From Betaproteobacteria bacterium (GTDB taxonomy: Bacteria; Pseudomonadota; Gammaproteobacteria; Burkholderiales; Rhodocyclaceae), in NCBI GenBank assembly GCA_016705475.1, contig JADIYD010000014.1, positions 496,001-560,000 of the forward strand: a stretch of 64,000 bases of DNA, in the 5' to 3' direction. Both the position numbers and the translations under genes were made by a program. Below the pieces are notes generated by a model, which saw only the letters and a program-made list of their open reading frames with translations, did no database searches and had not been told where the DNA came from. Shown here in pieces: positions 1 through 8,421 of the stretch. Within the stretch, counting starts at the first letter, position 1. Every line of letters begins with the position of its first letter.

Positions 1-1
1 G

Positions 2-841
2 GCGCTGCTGCTTGCCGTTGATCATGAGGGCGGCAGGGTACAACGTTTCCGTGATGGATTTACCCGGTTGCCGGCGATGGCCATGCTCGGGAAAATTTGG
101 GATGACGATCAGGATGCGGCACGCGTCGCCGCGCGCCAGGTCGGTTACGTGCTTGCAGCAGAACTGCGTGCCCGCGGTGTCGATTACTCATTCACGCCCG
201 TCCTTGACCTCGACTACGGCCCCTCGCGCGTCATTGGCGACCGTGCTTTCCATCGTCAATCGGCGGTAGTCATAGCACTGGCGGCAGCCCTTGGCGAAGG
301 CTTGCATATGGCCGGAATGGGAAGCTGTGGCAAGCATTTCCCCGGCCACGGCTATGTCATTCCCGATTCGCATGTTGAGCTTCCGGTTGATGATCGTGCC
401 TTCGAAGCAATGCAGGACGATATCGAACCCTATCGGCAGTTGCCGCTCGATGGCGTCATGGCCGCCCATGTTATTTACAACTGCATTGACTGCAATACAG
501 CTGTATTTTCAAATAAATGGATAAGTTATTTGAGAGATGACATTAAGTTTAGCGGGGTGGTGTTTACTGACGATTTGTCCATGGCCGGCGCCGGCGTGGT
601 CGGTGGCATGATCAACCGCGTCGAAACTGCCTACAACGCAGGTTGCGACATGTTGCTGGTGTGCAACGCGCCTGAGGTGGTTGGTGACGTGCTCGAAAAC
701 TGGAAGCCGGAAATCGATCCAGCGCGTGGCAAGCGGGTTGAGGCGCTCATCCTCAACGTGCCGGCGAAAGACTGGGATGCCCTGCTATCTGACAGTGCGT
801 ATATCTCCGCCCAGGAAACCATCGCAAAACTGATGGCCTGA
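2..841 (+). CDS. nagZ: beta-N-acetylhexosaminidase NagZ, 5' end cut by window
   Basis: Cytoplasmic glycoside hydrolase family 3 enzyme that removes GlcNAc from anhydro-muropeptides in peptidoglycan recycling. The frame is open from base 2, before any start codon, and reads VDHEGGRVQRF then FTRLPAM, the usual NagZ substrate-binding stretch, so the true start lies left of the window. The KHFPGHG loop that carries the catalytic His-Asp dyad is near base 330-350, and the FTDDLSM segment with the nucleophilic Asp is near 565-585. The C-terminus is complete. It is convergent with efp across a short hairpin. Only about 60 residues appear to be missing compared with usual NagZ lengths near 340. Confidence 0.95.
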   Translation, partial: ALLLAVDHEGGRVQRFRDGFTRLPAMAMLGKIWDDDQDAARVAARQVGYVLAAELRARGVDYSFTPVLDLDYGPSRVIGDRAFHRQSAVVIALAAALGEGLHMAGMGSCGKHFPGHGYVIPDSHVELPVDDRAFEAMQDDIEPYRQLPLDGVMAAHVIYNCIDCNTAVFSNKWISYLRDDIKFSGVVFTDDLSMAGAGVVGGMINRVETAYNAGCDMLLVCNAPEVVGDVLENWKPEIDPARGKRVEALILNVPAKDWDALLSDSAYISAQETIAKLMA

Positions 842-846
842 AATGC

Positions 847-872
847 ATTCGGGCAGCCGAAGCTGCCCGAAT
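847..872. terminator. hairpin between convergent nagZ and efp
   Basis: Perfect 11-bp stem (ATTCGGGCAGC) around a CGAA tetraloop, placed in the 53-bp gap between two convergent genes. There is no strong T-tract, so it may be a weak bidirectional terminator or an mRNA 3' protecting hairpin. Confidence 0.5.
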
Positions 873-894
873 AAAATACAGAAAAAACTGCGGA

Positions 895-1452
895 TTACTT
901 GACGCGGTTCTTGTATTCGTCGGTACGGGTGTCGATTTCGATCTTGTCGCCAATGCTGACGAAAGCCGGAACCGGCAGTTCGAAACCGGTAGCCAGCTTG
1001 GCCGGCTTCATGACCTTGCCCGACGTGTCGCCCTTGACGGCCGGTTCGGTGTAAACCACTTCTCGCACGACGCTGTTCGGCAGTTCGACGGAAATGGCCT
1101 TGCCGTTGTAGAAAACAACTTCGCAAGCCAGGCCATCTTCCAGATACTTCAGCGCGTCGGTCATGTTCTCGGCTTCGACTTCGAACTGCTCGTAGTCGGC
1201 ATCCATGAACACATACATCGGATCGGCGAAGTAGGAGTAGGTCACTTCCTTCTTGTCGAGAATAACCTGCTCGAACTTGTCGTCAGCCTTGTAAACCGCT
1301 TCGGAAGCGGCGCCGGACAACAGGTTTTTGAGCTTCATTTTGACAACAGCAGCATTGCGGCCGGACTTGTTGTATTCGCTCTTCTGGACGACGAGCGGGT
1401 CGGCACCGACCATGATGACGTTGCCGGAGCGGAGTTCCATTGCGGTTTTCAT
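895..1452 (-). CDS. efp: elongation factor P
   Basis: Translation factor that binds the ribosome between P and E sites and relieves stalling at polyproline. Its 185 residues match the full family length: an N-terminal KOW-like domain followed by two OB folds. The modification loop reads KSGRNAAVVK with Arg at position 32, the residue that EarP rhamnosylates, instead of the Lys34 used by the EpmA/EpmB systems. earP follows divergently placed sequence on the same strand just upstream (1492-2583), so enzyme and substrate are encoded together. ATG start. Confidence 0.97.
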   Translation of the reverse strand: MKTAMELRSGNVIMVGADPLVVQKSEYNKSGRNAAVVKMKLKNLLSGAASEAVYKADDKFEQVILDKKEVTYSYFADPMYVFMDADYEQFEVEAENMTDALKYLEDGLACEVVFYNGKAISVELPNSVVREVVYTEPAVKGDTSGKVMKPAKLATGFELPVPAFVSIGDKIEIDTRTDEYKNRVK

Positions 1453-1491
1453 TCGGGATTCTCTAATGTCAGAAAAAGATATAACCGCCGA

Positions 1492-2583
1492 TTATACCTT
1501 GGAGGCACAGAAATTGACGAGTGCCGATGCCAAATCTGGCCTCGCGGCGAGCTTTTCGGCCCAATTGCGGTTGTGATGGGCTATGACAGCCCTGTTGCTA
1601 ACGAACTCTTCCCACGCCAGTCCAATGTTGCGTCCGAGATTCCATGCCACAAACATCCTGCGGATAGTCGTTTGCATTTTCGCGTCAAGGCCTTCCCCGT
1701 AGCAGCCAAGGAAAGCTTCCAGCTTGACCAGGTGCGCCCCGTCGTCCTGCGAATAAAGCTGCCAGACGAAAGGTTTTCCTGCCCATTGTGCGCGCACGAA
1801 AGAATCCTCGCCACGCACGAAGTTGATGTCGCAGCGCCACAGCAATCGATCAAAATCGTCAATCGGCACAAAAGGTATCGGGCGAATCAGCGCATTGCCA
1901 TGCTGCCAGGGACCGCTTCCGCCCAAATGGGACTGGACGGCAGCCAAAGGCTTGCCGGGCGGCACATGGCACACAACGGGATGCGCTGAATCCCGAAAAG
2001 CATCCAGCAAGGCCCCTACCGGGGCTGTGTCATAACAAAACAGACTGATTTCAAGCGGTTGCCCCTCTGTTGATTCAGTAACAAAGCGATCGCGCTCGGC
2101 AAATAGCTCGCTCTCCCGCAACAGTCCGCCGCTTTTTGCCGAAAAACCTGGGAAGAAAAAATATTTGACAAGAGGAAGTGAAGGGTGGGGCGACGCCATA
2201 CCGTGGCAATCATCAGCCCAGGGTTCCGCTGTCAGGTATTCAAGATTGATCCAGCAGGGTTTGGACGGGCATCGGCTCATCGCCGTCAGATACCAATCCG
2301 GCAGTTCGCAGGCAAAAGCCTCGATAACGACGTCAGAAACGCGGTCGACCGCAGCATTCTCCGTCCAAAGTCGAATTTCAACGCCTTGGCAAATCTGTGT
2401 GTCCTTTGCCGGATCGACCAACGGACACAAAGGCTGCAAGCTGGCCAGATCATCCACCCACAACCTTACCTCCCGGCCGTGCTCGGCCAACAGTTGCCTG
2501 GCAAGACGCCAGCAAACGCCGATGTCGCCGTAGTTATCGATAACCCGGCAAAAGATGTCCCAATGAAGCTGCATGGCCGCCAT
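1492..2583 (-). CDS. earP: EF-P arginine rhamnosyltransferase EarP
   Basis: DUF2331-family GT-B glycosyltransferase that transfers rhamnose from dTDP-rhamnose to Arg32 of EF-P. The N-terminus reads WDIFCRVIDNYGDIG, the conserved family start that contains the catalytic Asp region, and the protein continues for about 363 residues, a usual length. The open frame extends further upstream, but the ATG at 2583 (MAAMQLHWDIF) fits family N-termini; an ATG three codons later at 2574 is an alternative. It lies upstream of efp on the same strand with a 39-bp gap, consistent with co-transcription. It is divergent from the uracil-DNA glycosylase gene, with only 15 bp between starts, so promoters must overlap or lie inside genes. 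Confidence 0.93.
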   Translation of the reverse strand: MAAMQLHWDIFCRVIDNYGDIGVCWRLARQLLAEHGREVRLWVDDLASLQPLCPLVDPAKDTQICQGVEIRLWTENAAVDRVSDVVIEAFACELPDWYLTAMSRCPSKPCWINLEYLTAEPWADDCHGMASPHPSLPLVKYFFFPGFSAKSGGLLRESELFAERDRFVTESTEGQPLEISLFCYDTAPVGALLDAFRDSAHPVVCHVPPGKPLAAVQSHLGGSGPWQHGNALIRPIPFVPIDDFDRLLWRCDINFVRGEDSFVRAQWAGKPFVWQLYSQDDGAHLVKLEAFLGCYGEGLDAKMQTTIRRMFVAWNLGRNIGLAWEEFVSNRAVIAHHNRNWAEKLAARPDLASALVNFCASKV

Positions 2584-2598
2584 GCTAACATCCCCGCC

Positions 2599-3246
2599 AT
2601 GTCTAGATTCCAAGATCCCACTGACTGTATAGCCTGCCCACGACTGGCCGAGCACCTTGCCAACATCCGCCAGCGTGATCCCGACTGGCACGCCTTGCCT
2701 GTGCCCGCCTTTGGTTCACTTGATGCGGAACTGCTTGTTGTCGGGCTTGGCCCAGGCGAAAAAGGCTCTAACCGGACTGGCCGCCCGTTTACCGGCGACG
2801 TTGCCGGAGAGCTGTTGTACCCCGCCTTGCACCGCTTCGGCTTTGCCAGCGAACCCGAACCGCTGGGTGCCGACCATTGGGCCAATCCGGCCATGCAACT
2901 GAGCAACTGCCGCATCACCAATGCCGTACGCTGCCTGCCTCCGGCCAACAAACCCACGACAGCCGAAATTCGCCAGTGCAATGGTCATTTGAGGGAAGAA
3001 CTGGCCTCAATGAGCAAGCTCAAGGTCATCGTCGCCCTCGGCGCCATCGCTCACCAGGCACTGCTCTTGGCTTACAACCTCAAGCTCAAGGAATTTACCT
3101 TCGGTCACAACGTCAGCCACGCCTTGCCGGATGGACGACTTCTGGTCGACAGCTACCATTGCAGCGGCTACAACTGGCGCACGGGCAGGCTTTCCCGCGA
3201 AAGCTTCGAAGCGGTGTTTGCCGGGGTCAAATCGCACCTCGGCTGA
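2599..3246 (+). CDS. type 5 uracil-DNA glycosylase (UDGb family)
   Basis: Base-excision repair glycosylase of about 215 residues. Motif GLGPGEKGSNRTGRPF is the family active-site segment, in which the usual activating Asp or Asn of motif 1 is replaced. Cysteines in DCIACPRL and CRITNAVRC supply the four ligands of an Fe-S cluster. The C-terminal DSYHCSGYNWRTGRL is the conserved motif 3 region. The start was set at the ATG at 2599 because the residues before it in the open frame have no family match and overlap earP. uvrC follows after 8 bp, so two DNA-repair genes are likely co-transcribed. Confidence 0.9.
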   Translation: MSRFQDPTDCIACPRLAEHLANIRQRDPDWHALPVPAFGSLDAELLVVGLGPGEKGSNRTGRPFTGDVAGELLYPALHRFGFASEPEPLGADHWANPAMQLSNCRITNAVRCLPPANKPTTAEIRQCNGHLREELASMSKLKVIVALGAIAHQALLLAYNLKLKEFTFGHNVSHALPDGRLLVDSYHCSGYNWRTGRLSRESFEAVFAGVKSHLG

Positions 3247-3254
3247 GCCAGAAG

Positions 3255-5066
3255 ATGAGTTTTGACGCCAAGGCTTTCCTGGCCACGCTGACCGAGCTAC
3301 CCGGCGTCTATCGCATGCTGGATGCCAATGCCGCCGTTCTCTACGTTGGCAAGGCCAAGAACCTCAAAAAACGGGTTTCGTCGTATTTCCGGGAAAATGT
3401 TTCAAGCCCGCGCATTGCGCACATGGTCAGTCAGATCGCCGCCGTGGAAACCACAGCAACACGTACCGAAGCAGAAGCGCTGTTACTTGAAAACAACCTG
3501 ATCAAGTCGCTCTCGCCGCGTTACAACATTCTCTTTCGAGACGACAAGTCCTACCCCTACATCGTCCTGAGCAAAGGCGAATTCCCGCGACTTGGCTTTT
3601 TTCGCGGCAATCCGGACCGCAAGGCCGAGTACTTTGGCCCGTATCCGTCAAGCTGGGCAGTCCGCGACAGCATTCATCTGCTGCAAAAAATGTTTCGTCT
3701 GCGGACGTGCGAAGAATCGGTGTTCGCAAACCGGTCTCGGCCCTGTTTGCTCTATCAAATCAAACGCTGCAGCGGGCCCTGCGTCGGATTGGTCACGCCA
3801 GAGGACTACGCAACGGATATTCAATTGGCCTCCATGTTTCTTACGGGCAAACAGCACGAAGTCTCCAAGCGCCTGAATCAAGCAATGGAAGACGCATCCG
3901 CGCGCCTGGCCTTCGAACAGGCGGCGGTTTACCGCGACCTGATCCAGTCACTTCGCCATGTGCAGGAAAAGCAGTTTGTTTCAAGCAGCAAGGGTGAGGA
4001 CATGGATATCCTTGTCGCGCAAAAGGAAGCAGGGCAGTTGTGCGTCAACCTGGCCATGGTCCGTGGCGGCCGTCATCTCGGCGACCGCCCGTTTTTTCCA
4101 ATAAACGCCGGCGAATCTGAACCGGCTGATGCTTGCGCTGCCTTCATTCGGCAACACTACGCCGTCCATCCCGCACCCTCACGCGTACTGGTTCACCCCT
4201 TGCCTGCGGAAGATGAAGCTGGAGAAACCGAAGCGGTGCTGGCGGAACTGGCAGGCCGCCCCGTTCCCGTCGTGCAGGCCCGGAGCCTCACGCATAGAGC
4301 GTGGGTCGAGATGGCACTGCAGAACGCCAGGCTGGCCATCCTGGCGCGAAGCCAGGCAACCGAGCAGCAGGAAAAGCGACTGGCTGCTCTTCAGGACGCC
4401 TTGCAACTACCGGAACCCATTGTTCGTATTGAGTGTTTCGACATCAGTCACACGATGGGCGAAGCAACCGTGGCTTCCTGTGTGGTGTACCAGGAAAATC
4501 GCATGAAAAACGCCGACTATCGACGTTTCAACATTCGCGATATCCAGCCCGGCGACGACTATGCGGCCATGCGTCAGGCCGTCAGCAGACGCTATGACGG
4601 CATCGCAGCCGGCGAGGGCACGGCACCGGACCTGATCCTGATCGACGGCGGGAAAGGGCAGGTTGCCTCCGCCTTCGCCGCCCTGGCTGATCTTGGCCTG
4701 GCTCATTTGCCCATGATCGGCGTCGCCAAAGGCGAAGGACGCAAGCCCGGTCTTGAATCCCTGGTCTTTCCGGATGGCCGCGAACCGCTACAATTGCCGG
4801 CCGAACACCCAGCGTTACACCTGATTCAGGAAATACGCGACGAAGCTCATCGCTTTGCCATAACCGGCCACCGTGCCCGGCGGGGCAAGGCAAGGAAAAC
4901 ATCAACCCTGGAAAGCCTGCCGGGCATTGGACCGGCCCGCCGGAAAGCGCTGGTTGCCCGATTTGGCGGCCTGCCCGGCGTACTCGCCGCCAGCCCCGAG
5001 CAGTTGTCCGAAGTGCCGGGCATCAGCCGGGATATGGCTGAAAAGATACATTCCGCATTACACTGA
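3255..5066 (+). CDS. uvrC: excinuclease ABC subunit C
   Basis: Nucleotide-excision-repair nuclease that makes both incisions once loaded by UvrB. 603 residues, a full family length. Domains in order: GIY-YIG nuclease (about 10-95, with LPGVYRMLDANAAVLYVGKAKNL read in two halves), a UVR motif that contacts UvrB (about 205-240), the RNase H-like 5'-incision domain (FDISHTMGE and LILIDGGKGQ), and a C-terminal tandem helix-hairpin-helix (LPGIGPARRKAL, VPGISRDMAEKI). The ATG at 3255 is preceded by AGAAG; upstream extension of the frame runs through udgB and was rejected. pgsA follows after 3 bp. Confidence 0.97.
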   Translation: MSFDAKAFLATLTELPGVYRMLDANAAVLYVGKAKNLKKRVSSYFRENVSSPRIAHMVSQIAAVETTATRTEAEALLLENNLIKSLSPRYNILFRDDKSYPYIVLSKGEFPRLGFFRGNPDRKAEYFGPYPSSWAVRDSIHLLQKMFRLRTCEESVFANRSRPCLLYQIKRCSGPCVGLVTPEDYATDIQLASMFLTGKQHEVSKRLNQAMEDASARLAFEQAAVYRDLIQSLRHVQEKQFVSSSKGEDMDILVAQKEAGQLCVNLAMVRGGRHLGDRPFFPINAGESEPADACAAFIRQHYAVHPAPSRVLVHPLPAEDEAGETEAVLAELAGRPVPVVQARSLTHRAWVEMALQNARLAILARSQATEQQEKRLAALQDALQLPEPIVRIECFDISHTMGEATVASCVVYQENRMKNADYRRFNIRDIQPGDDYAAMRQAVSRRYDGIAAGEGTAPDLILIDGGKGQVASAFAALADLGLAHLPMIGVAKGEGRKPGLESLVFPDGREPLQLPAEHPALHLIQEIRDEAHRFAITGHRARRGKARKTSTLESLPGIGPARRKALVARFGGLPGVLAASPEQLSEVPGISRDMAEKIHSALH

Positions 5067-5069
5067 ACC

Positions 5070-5648
5070 ATGCCCTTCAATCTGCCCATCCTGCTGACCT
5101 GGCTTCGTATCGTTGCAATACCGCTGCTGATTACCGTCTATTATCTACCAGCAGATTGGGCAACGTCGCACGAACGCGATCTCGCCGCCACAGCCATTTT
5201 CGTCGCTGCCGCATTGACCGACTGGGCAGATGGCTATCTGGCCCGAAAGCTGGACCAGACATCGGCCTTTGGTGCCTTTCTCGATCCAGTAGCCGATAAA
5301 CTCATGGTCGCCGCTGCGCTGATCGTTCTCGTTGAGTTAGGCAGAACCGACGCCATCGTTGCTACCATCATCATCGGCCGCGAGATCACCATTTCGGCAC
5401 TACGTGAATGGATGGCCAAGATAGGTGCGGCGAAAAGCGTCGCCGTGTCCATGCTTGGCAAGATAAAAACCGCTGCGCAGATGCTGGCCATTCCCATCCT
5501 TCTTTACTATCAACCGCTGTTTGGCGCTGACATGAAGGCGTTCGGCAACCTGTTGATCTGGGTGGCGGCTTTGTTGACGCTCTGGTCTATGGGTTACTAC
5601 CTGCGCATGGCCTGGCCGGAAATTGCAAAACGAACCGCAGAAAAATAG
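5070..5648 (+). CDS. pgsA: CDP-diacylglycerol-glycerol-3-phosphate 3-phosphatidyltransferase
   Basis: Inner-membrane enzyme that makes phosphatidylglycerophosphate, the committed step to phosphatidylglycerol and cardiolipin. 192 residues with several membrane segments. The CDP-alcohol phosphotransferase signature is intact: DWADGYLAR, then G and DPVADK, giving the D-x2-DG-x2-AR-x8-G-x3-D-x3-D pattern. It starts 3 bp after the uvrC stop, so the two are translationally close, an arrangement known from other proteobacteria. A consensus tRNA promoter begins directly after its stop. Confidence 0.95.
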   Translation: MPFNLPILLTWLRIVAIPLLITVYYLPADWATSHERDLAATAIFVAAALTDWADGYLARKLDQTSAFGAFLDPVADKLMVAAALIVLVELGRTDAIVATIIIGREITISALREWMAKIGAAKSVAVSMLGKIKTAAQMLAIPILLYYQPLFGADMKAFGNLLIWVAALLTLWSMGYYLRMAWPEIAKRTAEK

Positions 5649-5658
5649 GGGACGAATG

Positions 5659-5686
5659 TTGACAATTCCCTTGTGTCGCCTATAAT
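5659..5686 (+). promoter_or_regulatory. consensus sigma70 promoter of the tRNA-Gly operon
   Basis: TTGACA at 5659-5664 and TATAAT at 5681-5686 with a 16-bp spacer, followed by a GCGCGC stretch typical of stringently controlled stable-RNA promoters. The first tRNA base is 17 bp downstream of the -10 box. Confidence 0.85.
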
Positions 5687-5703
5687 GCGCGCTCTGTTTC
5701 AGC

Positions 5704-5779
5704 GCGGCAGTAGCTCAGTTGGTAGAGCGATACCTTGCCAAGGTATAGGTCGAGAGTTCGAGACTCTTCTGCCGCTCCA
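5704..5779 (+). tRNA. tRNA-Gly(GCC)
   Basis: Acceptor stem GCGGCAG pairs with CTGCCGC; anticodon GCC at 5737-5739 in loop TTGCCAA; T-loop GTTCGAGAC; CCA is encoded. Identical in sequence to the copy at 5920-5995. Confidence 0.97.
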
Positions 5780-5839
5780 GATTTTATTGGAATTGGTTTA
5801 GCTAACCGGTTCCGTCGTAGTAAAGCAGAATGTAGGCAC

Positions 5840-5913
5840 GGCGCGATAGCAAAGCGGTTATGCACCGGATTGCAAATCCGTGTAGGTCGGTTCGACTCCG
5901 GCTCGCGCCTCCA
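5840..5913 (+). tRNA. tRNA-Cys(GCA)
   Basis: Acceptor GGCGCGA pairs with TCGCGCC; anticodon GCA at 5872-5874 in loop TTGCAAA; encoded CCA. 74 nt. Sits between the two tRNA-Gly copies, the common proteobacterial Gly-Cys arrangement. Confidence 0.97.
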
Positions 5914-5919
5914 GATTTT

Positions 5920-5995
5920 GCGGCAGTAGCTCAGTTGGTAGAGCGATACCTTGCCAAGGTATAGGTCGAGAGTTCGAGACTCTTCTGCCGCTCCA
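5920..5995 (+). tRNA. tRNA-Gly(GCC), second copy
   Basis: Same 76-nt sequence as 5704-5779, including encoded CCA. Only six bases separate it from tRNA-Cys, so it is processed from the same transcript. A strong terminator follows. Confidence 0.97.
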
Positions 5996-6000
5996 AATAG

Positions 6001-6033
6001 AAAAGGGAAAGCGCTGGTCGCTTTCCCTTTTTT
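6001..6033 (+). terminator. rho-independent terminator of the Gly-Cys-Gly tRNA operon
   Basis: Perfect 13-bp stem, AAAAGGGAAAGCG against CGCTTTCCCTTTT, with a 5-base loop and a T-run. Confidence 0.9.
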
Positions 6034-6065
6034 CATATCGGGGCCCGATATAATTGAAGCCCCCT

Positions 6066-6151
6066 GCCTGGGTGGTGAAATTGGTAGACACAAGAGACTT
6101 AAAATCTCTCGCTCTTTGAGTGTACGGGTTCGATTCCCGTCCCAGGCACCA
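6066..6151 (+). tRNA. tRNA-Leu(UAA)
   Basis: Acceptor GCCTGGG pairs with CCCAGGC; anticodon TAA at 6100-6102 in loop CTTAAAA; long class II variable arm; encoded CCA. A TATAAT box at 6049-6054 just upstream, with no clear -35, suggests its own promoter. A coding gene begins 12 bp after the 3' end. Confidence 0.96.
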
Positions 6152-6162
6152 CGATTGAACAC

Positions 6163-6618
6163 ATGATCATTTACGACCTTAACTGCGACAATAACCACCG
6201 GTTTGAAGGTTGGTTCCAGAATGCCGACGCGTTCGAGGCACAGCTTGACGAGAAGCTTGTCTGCTGTCCGCAATGCGATAGCCACAACGTTCGCCGCGTA
6301 CCTTCGGCTGTGGCAATTTCCGGGCATCACGTCGAGCAGGTCAGGGAATCCTCAGCCAGCTCATCCGTGGCACCGACGAGTACGGCGTTGATGCCTGTCG
6401 GCGAACATGCCACCGCCCTGTATCGCCAGCTTATTCAGACTATCGTCAGTCACAGTGAGGACGTTGGCCACTCGTTCGCCGATGAGGCGCGCAAGATTCA
6501 TTACAACGAAGCGCCACAGCGCCCGATTCGCGGCCAGGCCAGCGAAGATGAATGTGACGCCTTGCGGGATGAAGGCATCCAGATCCTGAGTTTGCCGGTA
6601 CCCAAAGACGAGCATTAG
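6163..6618 (+). CDS. DUF1178 family protein
   Basis: 151-residue protein of the DUF1178 family, whose function is unknown. The N-terminus MIIYDLNCDNNHRFEGWF and the CPQC pair that follows a CC doublet form a small zinc-ribbon-like head with the family's CxNNHxFExWF-type pattern. The rest is polar and likely helical. It starts 12 bp downstream of tRNA-Leu, so it is probably read through from the tRNA promoter. The ATG at 6163 is the family start. Confidence 0.85.
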   Translation: MIIYDLNCDNNHRFEGWFQNADAFEAQLDEKLVCCPQCDSHNVRRVPSAVAISGHHVEQVRESSASSSVAPTSTALMPVGEHATALYRQLIQTIVSHSEDVGHSFADEARKIHYNEAPQRPIRGQASEDECDALRDEGIQILSLPVPKDEH

Positions 6619-6660
6619 CAGAAACGATTTTCAGTTCTCGAGCTCGCATTTCCCTCCAGC

Positions 6661-7776
6661 TCAGCTCGTTGGATTGATGTCGTATTGGCGCATGAAGCGC
6701 CGATCAATCCAGTCCTTCCATAGCCAGGCCCAGCGGCCGCTGGCGGAGAATCTACCCCAGGACATGATGGCCTCTTTGGGGCCGGTCGCCAGCAGGTAAA
6801 GACTCCGCTTTTGCGGTTGATAATTCTGCGGCACCTGCCCCGTCAGTGCACGATTGAGATTGCGGGCCAGCACTGGCCCGGCGCGAACGGCATAGACGCC
6901 TGACTTGGCATGAGGGACATCGATGCGGGATGCGATGTCGCCGGCGGCGAACACTTCCTTATGGGAAACGCTTTTCTGCCCATCCTCCACAGCAATGAAA
7001 CCATCAGGGGCCAGCGCCAGTCCGGAATCAGCCAGCCAGGTCGCTGGCTTAACCCCGGTTGCCGCGATGATGCAATCGACTGGAATCATCATCCCATCGC
7101 GCAGCTCAAGGCCGGACAAGCAGCCTGACGCATACCCCTTGACGAGTTCGATCCGGTGACGCGCCAAGGTTTTCGTTACGCGCGCCACGATGCTCGGCCC
7201 GTGCCCCGGCAAAAGGCCGCCACCGACAACAAGTTTTACCCACACCTTACTTTCACCCAATTCGCGGTTCAGGCGGTAACGCGCGGCGAGTGCCAGTTCG
7301 ACGCCTGCAGCACCGCCACCCACGACGGCGAGGCTGGCCACGCCCCGCTGCTTGAAAAGCTCGAGCTGCCGCCTCCAGCCGACGACAAAATCCTCGATGG
7401 GGCGGATCGACAGCAAGGTGGCATCTGTGGAAACCAGAGATGAAAGCTCGACCTGGGCGCCCGTATCCAGAGATAGCGCATCGTAGGCTATCTCCCCGCA
7501 GTTCTCGGTTTGTATGACCCGGCGCGGCGCATCCACGCCGACCACGCTATCCTGGACGAAACGGACACCGGCTGCGGCGAGCAGTGGCTGGAGGACTGCG
7601 GCACATTGATCCAGACTGTAATGACCTGCCATCCATCCCGGAAGCATGCCGGAATAGATCTGGCGGGAATATGGCGAGACCAAGGTGACTTCGACATCTG
7701 GCCACGGACGTTCAGCCAGTGCTTTCAGGACGTGAAGGTGGGCATGGCCGGCGCCGGCCAGAACCAGCTGCTTCAT
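6661..7776 (-). CDS. FAD-dependent oxidoreductase of the 'N-terminal to SelD' type
   Basis: 371-residue pyridine-nucleotide-disulfide-like oxidoreductase. The N-terminal dinucleotide fold has GAGHAHLHVLKAL, typical of the family often fused to selenophosphate synthetase (TIGR03169-like), followed by SPYSRQIYSGMLPGWMAG, a second nucleotide fold (VVGGGAAGVELA) and the FAD-binding end EVFAAGDIAS. No SelD domain is attached. The redox CxxxxC pair of mercuric-reductase-type enzymes is absent. It overlaps the upstream glycosyltransferase gene by ATGA (4 bp), so it is the last gene of the leftward arsenosugar-type operon. The substrate cannot be told from sequence. Confidence 0.85.
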   Translation of the reverse strand: MKQLVLAGAGHAHLHVLKALAERPWPDVEVTLVSPYSRQIYSGMLPGWMAGHYSLDQCAAVLQPLLAAAGVRFVQDSVVGVDAPRRVIQTENCGEIAYDALSLDTGAQVELSSLVSTDATLLSIRPIEDFVVGWRRQLELFKQRGVASLAVVGGGAAGVELALAARYRLNRELGESKVWVKLVVGGGLLPGHGPSIVARVTKTLARHRIELVKGYASGCLSGLELRDGMMIPVDCIIAATGVKPATWLADSGLALAPDGFIAVEDGQKSVSHKEVFAAGDIASRIDVPHAKSGVYAVRAGPVLARNLNRALTGQVPQNYQPQKRSLYLLATGPKEAIMSWGRFSASGRWAWLWKDWIDRRFMRQYDINPTS

Positions 7777-8417
7777 GCTCGCACCTCAGCATCCAGAGAC
7801 AGGTACCGAACCTCGGGACAGTATCTTGTCAGGCGCTCAAAATCTTCCTTGCGGTCGACATCCCACAGGGGCGGAAATTCTCGCCATCGCCAGTTCATTC
7901 CGGTCATGCGTGCACGGGTCTGCGCCATGACGCGCTCTGTGCTCCAGTCAATTTCCTGAAACGCACGATGGTCTGCCTCTCGCATTCCGATCAACACATA
8001 GCCGCCGTCTTCGGCAGGAACCACTGTCGCGTCGTGTTCCAGCAGGCTGCAGGCAGCCTGGCGTAATAGATCGGCGCACAGAGCCGGGCAGTCTGTCCCG
8101 ATAACCAGCGTGCCGGCGGGTGTCGATGATCCCGCGATGGCCGCATGCATGCGTTCGCCGAGATCGCCTTCCGGCTGGCGGCGCAAAGTCATCTCACCGA
8201 ACGAACCGCAGGCAGCGAAGGCCGGATGATCGATATCGGGGGCACACCAGAGGGTGACTGGGCCTATATCGGCCCGCAAGGCCGTCGCCACGGCGCGCTG
8301 CAGGAGCCAGCCTTGCAGTGCTGCCGCGCCATCGGAACCAAGGTGTGGAATGAGGCGTGTTTTGGCCAACCCGGGAACCGGGGCCTTGGCCAGAATCGCT
8401 ACCCCGACGCGCTGCAT
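7773..8417 (-). CDS. TIGR04282-like arsenosugar-associated glycosyltransferase
   Basis: GT-A-fold nucleotidyl/glycosyltransferase-like protein (DUF2064 type) with the opening VGVAILAKAPVPGLAKTRL and the acidic metal-site segment VIGTDCPAL. This family co-occurs with arsS and the TIGR04283 glycosyltransferase. The ATG at 8417 starts 4 bp after the upstream stop; an ATG at 8432 (MEPEPMQRV) is the alternative, and neither has a clear Shine-Dalgarno sequence. ATGA overlap with the downstream oxidoreductase shows tight operon structure. Its role in sugar transfer to an arsenic intermediate is inferred from family association, not demonstrated. Confidence 0.88.
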   Translation of the reverse strand: MQRVGVAILAKAPVPGLAKTRLIPHLGSDGAAALQGWLLQRAVATALRADIGPVTLWCAPDIDHPAFAACGSFGEMTLRRQPEGDLGERMHAAIAGSSTPAGTLVIGTDCPALCADLLRQAACSLLEHDATVVPAEDGGYVLIGMREADHRAFQEIDWSTERVMAQTRARMTGMNWRWREFPPLWDVDRKEDFERLTRYCPEVRYLSLDAEVRA

Positions 8418-8421
8418 GGGC

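Noticed and set aside
5680..6330. 216-codon leftward frame over the tRNA cluster
   Set aside because: It runs antisense through four tRNA genes; the repeated AAEESRTLDLYLGKV peptide is simply the two identical tRNA-Gly genes.
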